A DNA stretch of 64,000 nt, from NCBI GenBank assembly GCA_963674475.2, contig CAXXFQ010000008.1:434001-498000 (forward strand), given 5' to 3'. Positions 41,119-48,649 of this stretch are shown one piece after another (position 1 is the first letter of the stretch; every line of letters starts with the position of its first letter). The notes under the pieces were generated by a model. The model was given only the letters and a program-made list of their open reading frames with translations, was not told the DNA's origin and searched no databases. This DNA comes from CAXXFQ01 sp963674475 (GTDB lineage Bacteria; Planctomycetota; Planctomycetia; Pirellulales; Thermoguttaceae). Both the position numbers and the translations under genes were made by a program.

Positions 41119-42420
41119 ATGCGACTGATTCTCTTCGATCTGCAGAACGAAAAGCGGCAGCATTTCTATCCCGTGGCCCTGAATCGGCCCGTGTGGGAGT
41201 TGCGTTGCGGGATGACGTCGCTCGGGGACAAGTTGGTCGGTCGGCTCGGTTCGAAGGAGAACGGTTGCACCGAGATCGCCTGTTTCGTTCCGCCCCATCT
41301 GGCCGAAACCTATCGGCTGCGAACCGAATGGTCGGTGAACGATCCGACCATGTTGCTTGGCGACGATCTGTTGTTGGTTTCCGGCCGGGTACGCGGCGAT
41401 CGGCTTGAAATCGATCCGACCGGACCCAGCGCGATCAAGTTTGACGATCAGGGGGAATGCCTTCTGATTCGGGTGTCGGCCGACGACTTGAACAAACTCG
41501 ACACCACATCGCTTGACGGGTTTATCACCTCGGCGATGAAGCAGTTTCCGCCGTTGGAAGCACCGGTTCCGGCCTGGAACTATATCTGGGACTTGATTCT
41601 CGCCAACCCGGATCAGTTGACCAGCGATTTTGCGGCGCTGGGTCGTTCGGGGATCGAGGGCCATATCGAAGAGCCGCTGGCCATCCGAGGCAATCGAAAC
41701 GACGTCTATATCGGGCGCGGGGCCAAAATTCATCCGATGGTCGTGCTCGACGCCGAAAACGGGCCGATCTATCTCGACGACGAGGTCGAGGTCCATCCGT
41801 TCACTCGGATCGAAGGTCCTTGCTACGTCGGCCGCGGTTCGATCCTTTTGGGGGCCAAATGTCGCGAAGGCAACTCGATCGGCCCGGTCTGTCGGATCGG
41901 CGGCGAGGTCGAGGAGTCGATCATTCAGGGCTATTCGAACAAGTACCACGACGGTTTCCTTGGTCACGCCTACTTGGGCGAATGGGTCAATCTCGGGGCC
42001 CAGACGACCAACAGCGACTTGAAAAGCGACTACTCGAACGTCTCGATGACCCTGGACGGGCGGAATCGGATCGACACCGGTTCGACCAAGGTAGGCTCGT
42101 TGGTCGGCGATCATTCGAAGGCGTCGATCGGCTGTCTGTTCAACACCGGCGCCTATGTCGGGGCGATGACACTGATCACGACCTCGGGCACGTTGCTGCC
42201 GAAATTCATCCCGAGCTTCCTGTGGTTGATCAACGGCCTCGCGACCAAGGGGTACGGTCGTCAGCGACTTTTCGAGACGGCCGCACGCGCCATGGCCCGA
42301 CGGGGCTGCCGGTGGACCGAGGCGGACGAGCGGATGTGGGAGGAAATCTACCAGATGACCGCCCCCCTTCGAGAGACCTTTCTTGAGCGGGGTCGTCGCG
42401 AAACGGTTGCGCAAGCCTAG
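41119..42420 (+). CDS. GlmU-like putative sugar nucleotidyltransferase with left-handed beta-helix
   Basis: The 433-residue protein belongs to the group annotated as GlmU family or putative sugar nucleotidyltransferase. The N-terminus (LILFDLQNEKRQHFYPVALNRPVWELRCGMTSL) is typical of this group rather than of classical GlmU. From about residue 190 a hexapeptide left-handed beta-helix begins: IYIGRGAKIHPMVVLDAENGPI-like repeats in DVYIGRGAKIHPMVV, then GPCYVGRGSILLGAKCREG and IGCLFNTGAYVGAMTLITTSG. It probably makes a nucleotide-activated sugar. It follows nagB by 46 bp in the same direction. Confidence 0.85.
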   Translation: MRLILFDLQNEKRQHFYPVALNRPVWELRCGMTSLGDKLVGRLGSKENGCTEIACFVPPHLAETYRLRTEWSVNDPTMLLGDDLLLVSGRVRGDRLEIDPTGPSAIKFDDQGECLLIRVSADDLNKLDTTSLDGFITSAMKQFPPLEAPVPAWNYIWDLILANPDQLTSDFAALGRSGIEGHIEEPLAIRGNRNDVYIGRGAKIHPMVVLDAENGPIYLDDEVEVHPFTRIEGPCYVGRGSILLGAKCREGNSIGPVCRIGGEVEESIIQGYSNKYHDGFLGHAYLGEWVNLGAQTTNSDLKSDYSNVSMTLDGRNRIDTGSTKVGSLVGDHSKASIGCLFNTGAYVGAMTLITTSGTLLPKFIPSFLWLINGLATKGYGRQRLFETAARAMARRGCRWTEADERMWEEIYQMTAPLRETFLERGRRETVAQA

Positions 42421-42699
42421 AAGGGGGCCCTGGTTCGGATATCAAAGCTCCAACTTCGGCCCCATCCCCTCGGCTTCCCAAACGGGCCGAATCTTATTAA
42501 AACGTAAGGAGTGATTGAGGCGGCTCGCCCGTCTTATCCGTGCAATATTTAAGATCGCTACCAAAGTCGTTCGGCTGATTTTCACCGTCGTCTTTTCCGA
42601 TCTTTGAAGAAGGGCCCCGTTGTGACGTGACGTTTTTTAGCTTTATGTCACTTTCCTTCTCCCTCAAGAAAAAACCGATCGTCCCGAGGAGCCAGTCCG

Positions 42700-42957
42700 A
42701 TGTCGAGTGTCGAAGAACGGGTCAAGCAGATCACCGCTCGCGTGTTGCGTTTGGACCCTAACGCGGTCGAACTTGAGGACCATTTCTACGAAGACCTAGG
42801 TGGCGAGAGTATCCAGTCGGTCGAACTTTTCACCCGATTGGAAGGAGAGTTTGGGGTCGAACTCGATGAGAATGAATCGGCGACGGCCCAGTATGTGGCC
42901 GATCTGGTCCGGATGGTCGACGAGGCGAAACCCCGTTTGGATTGTCCAAGAAGATAA
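42700..42957 (+). CDS. Acyl carrier protein
   Basis: The 85-residue acidic protein has the four-helix ACP pattern: VEERVKQITARVLRLDPNAVELEDHFYEDLGGESIQSVELFTRLEGEFGV in sequence terms, with Ser36 in GGESIQS as the phosphopantetheine site. The usual DSL motif is here ESI. GAGGAG lies eight bases before the ATG. It is a stand-alone gene, far from fabH-fabF-fabV at 7.6-11.5 kb, so it could be either the housekeeping ACP or a specialised one; the altered motif leans slightly to the second. Confidence 0.88.
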   Translation: MSSVEERVKQITARVLRLDPNAVELEDHFYEDLGGESIQSVELFTRLEGEFGVELDENESATAQYVADLVRMVDEAKPRLDCPRR

Positions 42958-43046
42958 GCCAAGCTTATTGTTTTGAGGAAATATCCCCAAGGAGGGAGGG
43001 ACTCAAGAGCGAAAGGTTCCTATCCTTCCCTTTTTGACGCCCGTAC

Positions 43047-43075
43047 TTAACACGGATCGCTGGCTGTGTTATCAT
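43047..43075 (+). promoter_or_regulatory. Promoter for serC
   Basis: TTAACA at 43047-43052, a 17-bp spacer and TATCAT at 43070-43075, placing initiation about 50 nt before the serC ATG at 43133. Confidence 0.55.
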
Positions 43076-43132
43076 TCGGCTTTGTGAACCGTCCTTATTT
43101 TTTCCATGATCCGAAAAGGCAAACAGAAAAAA

Positions 43133-44227
43133 ATGGAAAAGCGCGTCTACAATTTCGCCGCCGGTCCGGCGGTGCTCCCGTTGTCGGTTTTGGAACAAGC
43201 CCAACGTGATTTGGTCTGTCTTCCCGGTTGCGGAATGTCGATCATGGAGATGAGTCACCGGTCGGCCCCGTTCACCGAAGTCATCGAATCGACCGAAGCG
43301 AATCTTCGTAAACTGCTTTCGATTCCGGACAACTATCGCGTGCTCTTTTTGCAGGGCGGTGCCCAGTTGCAGTTCGCCATGGCGCCGATGAATATCCTTC
43401 GCGGGACCGGCAAAACGGCCGACTATGTCCTGACCGGGACCTGGGGCAAAAAGGCGATGGGCCAGGCTAAGACCCAAGGGCCCGTTCGCGTCGCGTGGGA
43501 CGGTGGGGACGAGAACTACTCGCGGATTCCCAAAGCCGACGAGCTCGACCTCAACCCCGAGGCGGCCTACGTCCACGTTACCTCGAACGAAACGATCCAG
43601 GGCGTCCAGTTCCCGACCGAATTGGAAGCGGGCAACGTCCCGCTGTTGTGCGATTCGTCGTCCGACTTGCTCTGGAAGCCGGTCGATATTCAGAAGTACG
43701 GCATCCTTTACGCCTGTGCACAAAAGAACGTCGGCCCGGCCGGCGTGACGATCGTCATCATCCGTGATGACTTGGTCGAAATGAGTGCCGACGACCTGCC
43801 GGTCATGCTCAATTACAAGAAACTCTCCGACGCCAAGTCGTTGTTGAACACGCCGCCCTGCTTCGCCATTTACATGGTCAAGCTGGTCACCGAATGGTTG
43901 TTGAACGAGGTCGGCGGGCTCGACAAGATGCACGAGCTCAACCAGAAGAAGGCCCAGTTGCTCTATGACGTCATCGACAGCTCCGGCGGTTTCTACCTTG
44001 GCCACGCCAAGCCCGAATGCCGTTCGCTGATGAACGTCCCGTTCCGGATGCAGACCGACGAGCTCGACAAGCAATTTATGGACGGAGCGGCCGAACAAAA
44101 TCTCGTCACGCTCAAGGGCCACCGCAGCGTCGGCGGTTTCCGCGCGTCGATCTACAACGCCATGCCGCTCGAAGGCGTCCAACTCCTGGCCGACTTCATG
44201 CAAGATTTCCAGAAGAAGCACGGCTAA
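43133..44227 (+). CDS. serC: Phosphoserine aminotransferase
   Basis: SerC makes phosphoserine from 3-phosphohydroxypyruvate and glutamate, and also acts in pyridoxal phosphate synthesis. Signatures: RVYNFAAGPAVLP at the start, MSIMEMSHRS near residue 40, VLFLQGGAQLQFAMAPMN near 72, and the PLP lysine in YACAQKNVGPAGVT near 198. The ATG at 43133 gives 364 residues, matching the family; a start nine codons upstream adds only a Lys-rich stretch. It is followed by a strong terminator, so it is monocistronic. Confidence 0.96.
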   Translation: MEKRVYNFAAGPAVLPLSVLEQAQRDLVCLPGCGMSIMEMSHRSAPFTEVIESTEANLRKLLSIPDNYRVLFLQGGAQLQFAMAPMNILRGTGKTADYVLTGTWGKKAMGQAKTQGPVRVAWDGGDENYSRIPKADELDLNPEAAYVHVTSNETIQGVQFPTELEAGNVPLLCDSSSDLLWKPVDIQKYGILYACAQKNVGPAGVTIVIIRDDLVEMSADDLPVMLNYKKLSDAKSLLNTPPCFAIYMVKLVTEWLLNEVGGLDKMHELNQKKAQLLYDVIDSSGGFYLGHAKPECRSLMNVPFRMQTDELDKQFMDGAAEQNLVTLKGHRSVGGFRASIYNAMPLEGVQLLADFMQDFQKKHG

Positions 44228-44253
44228 ATAGTTATTGGTAAAATAGTAAATAG

Positions 44254-44298
44254 AGAAAGAACGATGAGGAATGGCTCCTTGTCGTTCTTTCTTTTTTT
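44254..44298 (+). terminator. Rho-independent terminator after serC
   Basis: AGAAAGAACGA pairs with TCGTTCTTTCT around a 17-nt internal segment, followed by T7. It lies 27 bp after the serC stop. Confidence 0.85.
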
Positions 44299-44440
44299 CT
44301 TGGTAAGGGGGCCTTTTCCCCAATTCGTCCCCCGGGCTACGCGGGTTTTTTTATTGAGCCTTGTATGAAAGTGATCCGAGGGCTCCCGGCGAGGTGCCCG
44401 GTTTCTCAGAAGAAACCTGAAATTCAGGGGCTTACTTCTT

Positions 44441-44469
44441 TTGTGGATATCAAAAAAATCTGGTAGAAT
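44441..44469 (+). promoter_or_regulatory. Promoter of rarA, placed at the start codon
   Basis: TTGTGG at 44441-44446, a 17-bp spacer and TAGAAT at 44464-44469. Initiation six to nine bases after the -10 falls on or next to the GTG (44475) or ATG (44478) start, predicting a leaderless transcript. Confidence 0.5.
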
Positions 44470-44477
44470 GACGTGTG

Positions 44478-45815
44478 ATGAATAGCCTATTTGACGCCCA
44501 GGAAAACGAAAACCGTCGGGCCTTTGCGCCGCTGGCGGTGCGGATGCGCCCGCGAACGCTTGAGGAGTTTGTCGGCCAGGAGCATTTTCTTGGGCCGGGT
44601 AAACTGCTGCGCCGTCTGTTGGAGGCCGACCGGCTCGGGTCGTTGATCTTTTACGGGCCGCCGGGGACTGGGAAAACGACCTTGGCCCGACTGTTGGCCT
44701 CGGCCGGGAAGAACGCTTTTGTACAGCTAAGCGCCGTCACGAGCGGGGTCAAGGAACTTCGCGCGGTGTTGGACGAGGCGCGGGAGAGGCTGGGGGTCGA
44801 TCGACATCGGACGTTGTTGTTTATCGACGAGATCCACCGGTTCAATAAGATGCAGCAGGACGTCCTTCTCCACGACGTCGAGGACGGCATCGTTGTTCTG
44901 GTCGGGGCGACGACCGAGAACCCGTTCTTTACGATCAACAACGCGCTGGTCAGCCGATCGCGGGTCTTTCAGTTCGAACCGCTTACGAGCCAACAGATCA
45001 AGGAACTGCTCAACCGGGCGTTGGCCGATGAGAAGCGGGGGCTGGGCCAGTTCGAGGTCGAGATGGACAACGCGGCGCTGGACTTTCTGGTCGAGACGAG
45101 CGACGGCGACGCGCGGCGGGCCCTTTCGTCGTTGGAGATCGGCGTCCTGTCGACCAACGCCTCGCCGGTCAAGTTTACACGCCAATTGGCCGAGGAGTCG
45201 GTCCAGCGCAAGATGGTCGCCTACGACCGGGACGGCGACACGCACTACGATACGATCAGCGCGTTGATCAAGAGCATTCGCGGGAGCGATCCGGACGCGG
45301 CCCTGTACTGGTTGGCCCGGATGCTCGAAGGGGGTGAGGACGTCCGATTTCTGGCCCGCCGTTTGGTCATCCTGGCCAGCGAGGACGTGGGCAACGCCAG
45401 TCCGGGCGCGCTTGGGATGGCGGTCGCGGCGGCCCAGGCGTGCGAGATCGTCGGGTTGCCCGAGTGTCAACTGACCCTCGCCCAGGCGGTCACTTACTTG
45501 GCTTGTGCCCACAAATCCAACGCGGCCACCGTCGGGATCAACGAAGCGCGGCGAGACGTCCGCGAAGGACGGATTCTGCCGGTGCCGGTCGTGCTTCGCG
45601 ACAGTCATTATTCCGGAGCCAAGCAGCTTGGCCACGGCGAGGGGTATCAATATTCCCACAACGAGGCCGACGGGATCGCCGCCCAAGATTATCTCGGCAT
45701 CGACCGGGAATATTACCGTCCGGTCGATCGGGGGTACGAAGCCGATCTGAAAAAACGGCTCGATTTGATCCGCGCGAAGCTGCGAAAAGCAAAGACGCCC
45801 CCCGAGCAAAAGTGA
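44478..45815 (+). CDS. rarA: Replication-associated recombination protein A (MgsA/RarA AAA+ ATPase)
   Basis: RarA is a AAA+ clamp-loader-like ATPase that acts at stalled replication forks. The Walker A GPPGTGKTTLARLLA is at about residue 58, Walker B LLFIDEIHRFNKMQQD near 115, sensor 1 GATTENPFF near 148 and an arginine-finger SRSRVFQFEPL near 162; the C-terminal oligomerisation domain contains the conserved PVPVVLRDSHYSGAKQLGHGEGYQYSH. The length of 445 residues is standard. The ATG at 44478 directly follows an in-frame GTG. Its promoter is predicted to leave no leader. Confidence 0.96.
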   Translation: MNSLFDAQENENRRAFAPLAVRMRPRTLEEFVGQEHFLGPGKLLRRLLEADRLGSLIFYGPPGTGKTTLARLLASAGKNAFVQLSAVTSGVKELRAVLDEARERLGVDRHRTLLFIDEIHRFNKMQQDVLLHDVEDGIVVLVGATTENPFFTINNALVSRSRVFQFEPLTSQQIKELLNRALADEKRGLGQFEVEMDNAALDFLVETSDGDARRALSSLEIGVLSTNASPVKFTRQLAEESVQRKMVAYDRDGDTHYDTISALIKSIRGSDPDAALYWLARMLEGGEDVRFLARRLVILASEDVGNASPGALGMAVAAAQACEIVGLPECQLTLAQAVTYLACAHKSNAATVGINEARRDVREGRILPVPVVLRDSHYSGAKQLGHGEGYQYSHNEADGIAAQDYLGIDREYYRPVDRGYEADLKKRLDLIRAKLRKAKTPPEQK

Positions 45816-45913
45816 TAAGGCGAAACGGTGCGCCATCCATATTTCCGAGGTTGCCCCTTCTCCTAGGGCAAAAGACTCGCGATCGGCGCGGCGAGCGATT
45901 ATAATAAACCGTT

Positions 45914-46915
45914 ATGATCAACTCGAAAAAACACCCACCACAAAATATCCCGCCAGAAAATGGACCGCTTTCCCGGCGTGAAATGCTTCTTGGCGGCTTG
46001 TCCGGCCTGACCGCGATGGGACTCGGCACGAGTTGCCTCACGCAACCAGTCTATGCTGTCGAACCGTCATTGCCGGGAAAGCGTTTTCGCTATAGCCTGA
46101 ACATGGCGACCATCCGAGGCCAAAAACTCTCGCCCGTCGAGGAAGTCGACATCGCCGCCGAAGCCGGGTACCAGGGAATCGAACCGTGGATCGACCGACT
46201 GCGCGAGTTCGCCGGTCAGGGTGGCTCGCTTTCCGATCTCAAAAAACGAATCGACGATCATGGACTGGTCGTCGAAAACGTGATCGGTTTTTCCCGCTGG
46301 ATTTTCGACAACGACGCGGAACAACAGGTCGGGCTGGAAAAATTCGAAGCCGACATGGAACTGGCCGCTCGAATCGGCGCCACTCGGATTGCCGCTCCCC
46401 CGTCGGGTGTCACAAGTAAACGGGTCACCGACTTGGACGGCATTGCGAAAAACTACGCGGCGATACTTCGCCTGGGACAAAAGACCGGGGTCATGCCTCA
46501 AATCGAATTGTGGGGCATTTCAAAAACCCTTTGTCGTCTCGGAGAAATCGCCTACGTTCTTGCCGCAACGGGCCATCCAGAAGCGGGCGCCGTCCTGGAC
46601 GTTTTTCATATCTTCAAAGGCGGATCCTCGTTTGAAGGACTCGCGGTGTTCAACGGTCGCCGGTTGCCGGTCTTTCATGTGAACGACTACCTGAGCGGTT
46701 TTACGCCCGAGCGGATCACCGATGCCGACCGGGTCATGCCGGGTGACGGGGCCGCTCCACTGACGAAGATTTTTCAAACGCTTGCGTCGATCGGTTTCGA
46801 AGGAGCCTTGTCGCTGGAGTTGTTCGGCAAGACGTTTTGGGAGCAAGATCCGAGACTGGTGGCCCGGCTGGGATTACAGAAAATGCGAGATGGCGTACAA
46901 AAAGCGTTGAGTTGA
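45914..46915 (+). CDS. Tat-exported sugar phosphate isomerase/epimerase-like TIM-barrel protein
   Basis: The N-terminus has a twin-arginine signal, LSRREMLLGGLSGLTAMGLG, with a hydrophobic core ending near YAVEP. The mature part is an AP-endonuclease-2-fold TIM barrel, as in xylose-isomerase-like sugar epimerases: AAEAGYQGIEPW, NVIGFSRWIFDND, GATRIAAPPSG, IELWGISKTL, VLDVFHIFKGG and FHVNDYLSG, which carry the Glu, Asp and His residues of a divalent metal site. The next gene is a Tat-exported Gfo/Idh/MocA oxidoreductase. Such pairs are common in planctomycetes and probably convert sugars in the periplasm. The substrate is unknown. Confidence 0.88.
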   Translation: MINSKKHPPQNIPPENGPLSRREMLLGGLSGLTAMGLGTSCLTQPVYAVEPSLPGKRFRYSLNMATIRGQKLSPVEEVDIAAEAGYQGIEPWIDRLREFAGQGGSLSDLKKRIDDHGLVVENVIGFSRWIFDNDAEQQVGLEKFEADMELAARIGATRIAAPPSGVTSKRVTDLDGIAKNYAAILRLGQKTGVMPQIELWGISKTLCRLGEIAYVLAATGHPEAGAVLDVFHIFKGGSSFEGLAVFNGRRLPVFHVNDYLSGFTPERITDADRVMPGDGAAPLTKIFQTLASIGFEGALSLELFGKTFWEQDPRLVARLGLQKMRDGVQKALS

Positions 46916-46940
46916 TAGGCTTGATGGGATTTGATATAAT
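46912..46940 (+). promoter_or_regulatory. Promoter of the Gfo/Idh/MocA gene
   Basis: TTGATA at 46912-46917, a 17-bp spacer and TATAAT at 46935-46940, overlapping the stop codon of the upstream isomerase-like gene. One of the best sigma70 matches in the window. The leader would be about 60 nt. Confidence 0.75.
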
Positions 46941-47006
46941 TCGATATATCATTTTCCTCGAAAATCCCCACGGTTTCCCCTCCCTGATGAGAAAGGAAAG
47001 CTCCCC

Positions 47007-48251
47007 ATGACCGAGCCCCCTTCGAACGACCTTTCCCGACGCCATTTTTTGGAACTTTCTGGTGCAGGTGCCGCTGCAATTGCCTCTGGGAGTCTGATGA
47101 CCCGTGTCGGACACGCCTATCCGGCCGACTCGGACAAGACGATCCGACTCGCCGTGGTCGGCGGCGGCTTCGGCTCCCGACAGCACTGGCACGAACACCC
47201 CAACTGCGTCGTCACCGGCGTGACCGACCTGTATCCCGACCGCCGGGCCCATTTGCAAAAAACCTATAAGTGCGAAAAGGCGTACGACTCGCTCGAAACG
47301 ATGATCCGCGAGGCCAAAGATGTCGACGCCGTGGCCGTCTTTTCCGGCGCGCCGGACCATGCGCGGCATATGAAGATGTGCATGGAGCGTGGCTGGCACG
47401 TCGTCACGGCGGTGCCCTCTTGCATGACGCTCGACGAGGCGGCCATGATGAAGGAGGTCAAGGAGCGAACCGGTCTGAAGTACATGCTGCACGAGACGAG
47501 CTACTACCGTCAACCGGCCATCTTCGCTCGAAACTTGTATGAATCGGGCGGGTTCGGCGAGCTTTTCTACTCGGAAGTCGAATACTACCACGACCGGGGC
47601 GATCTCGAAAAAATTCTCGGCAACAAAAAGAATCGTATCTACAACCCGGACGGGAGTCGATCCTGGCGATGGGGCATCCCGCCGATGCTCTACCCGACCC
47701 ATTCGACCGGCCTGTTGACCGGGGTGACCAAGGAACGTTTCAGGCGGGTCTCGTGCCTCGGCTGGTCCGGCGCGCGGGACGAACTCAAAAACCACCCGCT
47801 GGTCGCCGACAACGTCTACGACTCGCCGTTCTGGAATATGTCGGCTCTGTTGCAGACCGACCGGGGAAATATGTGTCGCTGTAACGTCTTTTGGCTAGCG
47901 GCGGCCCATGGCGAACGGGCCCAATGGTTCGGCGACAAGGCGACGCTCTACATGCCCAAACACCGAGTCCACGAATCGGTCGAGAGCGTCCGCATGGGGG
48001 CGACCCAACGGGCAGCGATTCCGGAGTATTGGAAAACCGACATGCTGCCGCCGGCGATGCGTCACAACTCGGGCCACGACGGGTCGCACACCTTCCTCTC
48101 GGCCGAGTTCATCAACGCCCTGGTCGAAGATCGCGAACCGGCAGTCGACATTTACGAGGGCCTGGCCATGACCGTCCCGGGTATCATCGCGTTGGAGTCG
48201 GCTAAGAAAAACGGCGAGCAGTTGGAGATCCCCCAGTTCGACCCAGCCTAA
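47007..48251 (+). CDS. Tat-exported Gfo/Idh/MocA family oxidoreductase
   Basis: The 414-residue protein has a twin-arginine signal (LSRRHFLELSGAGAAAIASG) and then a Rossmann fold with LAVVGGGFGSRQHW near residue 48. The MocA-type segment TAVPSCMTLDEAAMMKEV takes the place of the usual EKP motif, with Ser-Cys where EKP is expected. The C-terminal domain has HETSYYRQPAIFARNLYESGGFGELFYSEVEYYHD. Family members oxidise or epimerise sugars with a tightly bound NAD(P). It has a strong promoter of its own and a terminator after it, although the preceding gene is functionally similar. Confidence 0.9.
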   Translation: MTEPPSNDLSRRHFLELSGAGAAAIASGSLMTRVGHAYPADSDKTIRLAVVGGGFGSRQHWHEHPNCVVTGVTDLYPDRRAHLQKTYKCEKAYDSLETMIREAKDVDAVAVFSGAPDHARHMKMCMERGWHVVTAVPSCMTLDEAAMMKEVKERTGLKYMLHETSYYRQPAIFARNLYESGGFGELFYSEVEYYHDRGDLEKILGNKKNRIYNPDGSRSWRWGIPPMLYPTHSTGLLTGVTKERFRRVSCLGWSGARDELKNHPLVADNVYDSPFWNMSALLQTDRGNMCRCNVFWLAAAHGERAQWFGDKATLYMPKHRVHESVESVRMGATQRAAIPEYWKTDMLPPAMRHNSGHDGSHTFLSAEFINALVEDREPAVDIYEGLAMTVPGIIALESAKKNGEQLEIPQFDPA

Positions 48252-48285
48252 TTGGGGGCTTAATCCGGGGCGAAAAACGAAAAGT

Positions 48286-48309
48286 CTAGGGGAAATCCCC
48301 TAGTTTTTT
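48286..48309 (+). terminator. Rho-independent terminator after the Gfo/Idh/MocA gene
   Basis: CTAGGGGA and TCCCCTAG form an 8-bp stem around AA, followed by six T. It lies 34 bp after the stop. Confidence 0.8.
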
Positions 48310-48649
48310 GGTGCAATCAATGAATTCGATTCAATAGCAGGCCACTTGTCACCAGAGGGGTTTTTCTGGAGGCGGGTGGTCTTTTCTTGCCCCCCTTATT
48401 CGGGGAAAATCTTGCCCGCCCCCCGTCAACGGCTTGCGAGAAATTCTATTTTGGATATCCTAAATAGAAGGGGGTGATATCTCATCACGACAAAGGGTCC
48501 TTATTTTATCTATGAAGAAACACCCTCCCCCCCGGGGAGGTGTGACCTCTTCTCTTTGTCAAGCCTCGGTCGTCCGGATCGAAAATGGCTCTGAGATAAG
48601 ATCACCGTTTGCTTTGGTGGCTCGATTTCTCTGTGGAAAGGAACCGTCG
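48310..48649. other. Intergenic region and leader of the FHA regulator gene
   Basis: No separate gene is supported. ATG at 48512 opens the same frame as the FHA protein but encodes 46 residues with no conserved look, and its DNA includes a C- and G-rich hairpin (ACACCCTCCCC with GGGGAGGTGT, near 48519-48544). I read this as untranslated leader, though a longer protein cannot be excluded. Confidence 0.4.
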
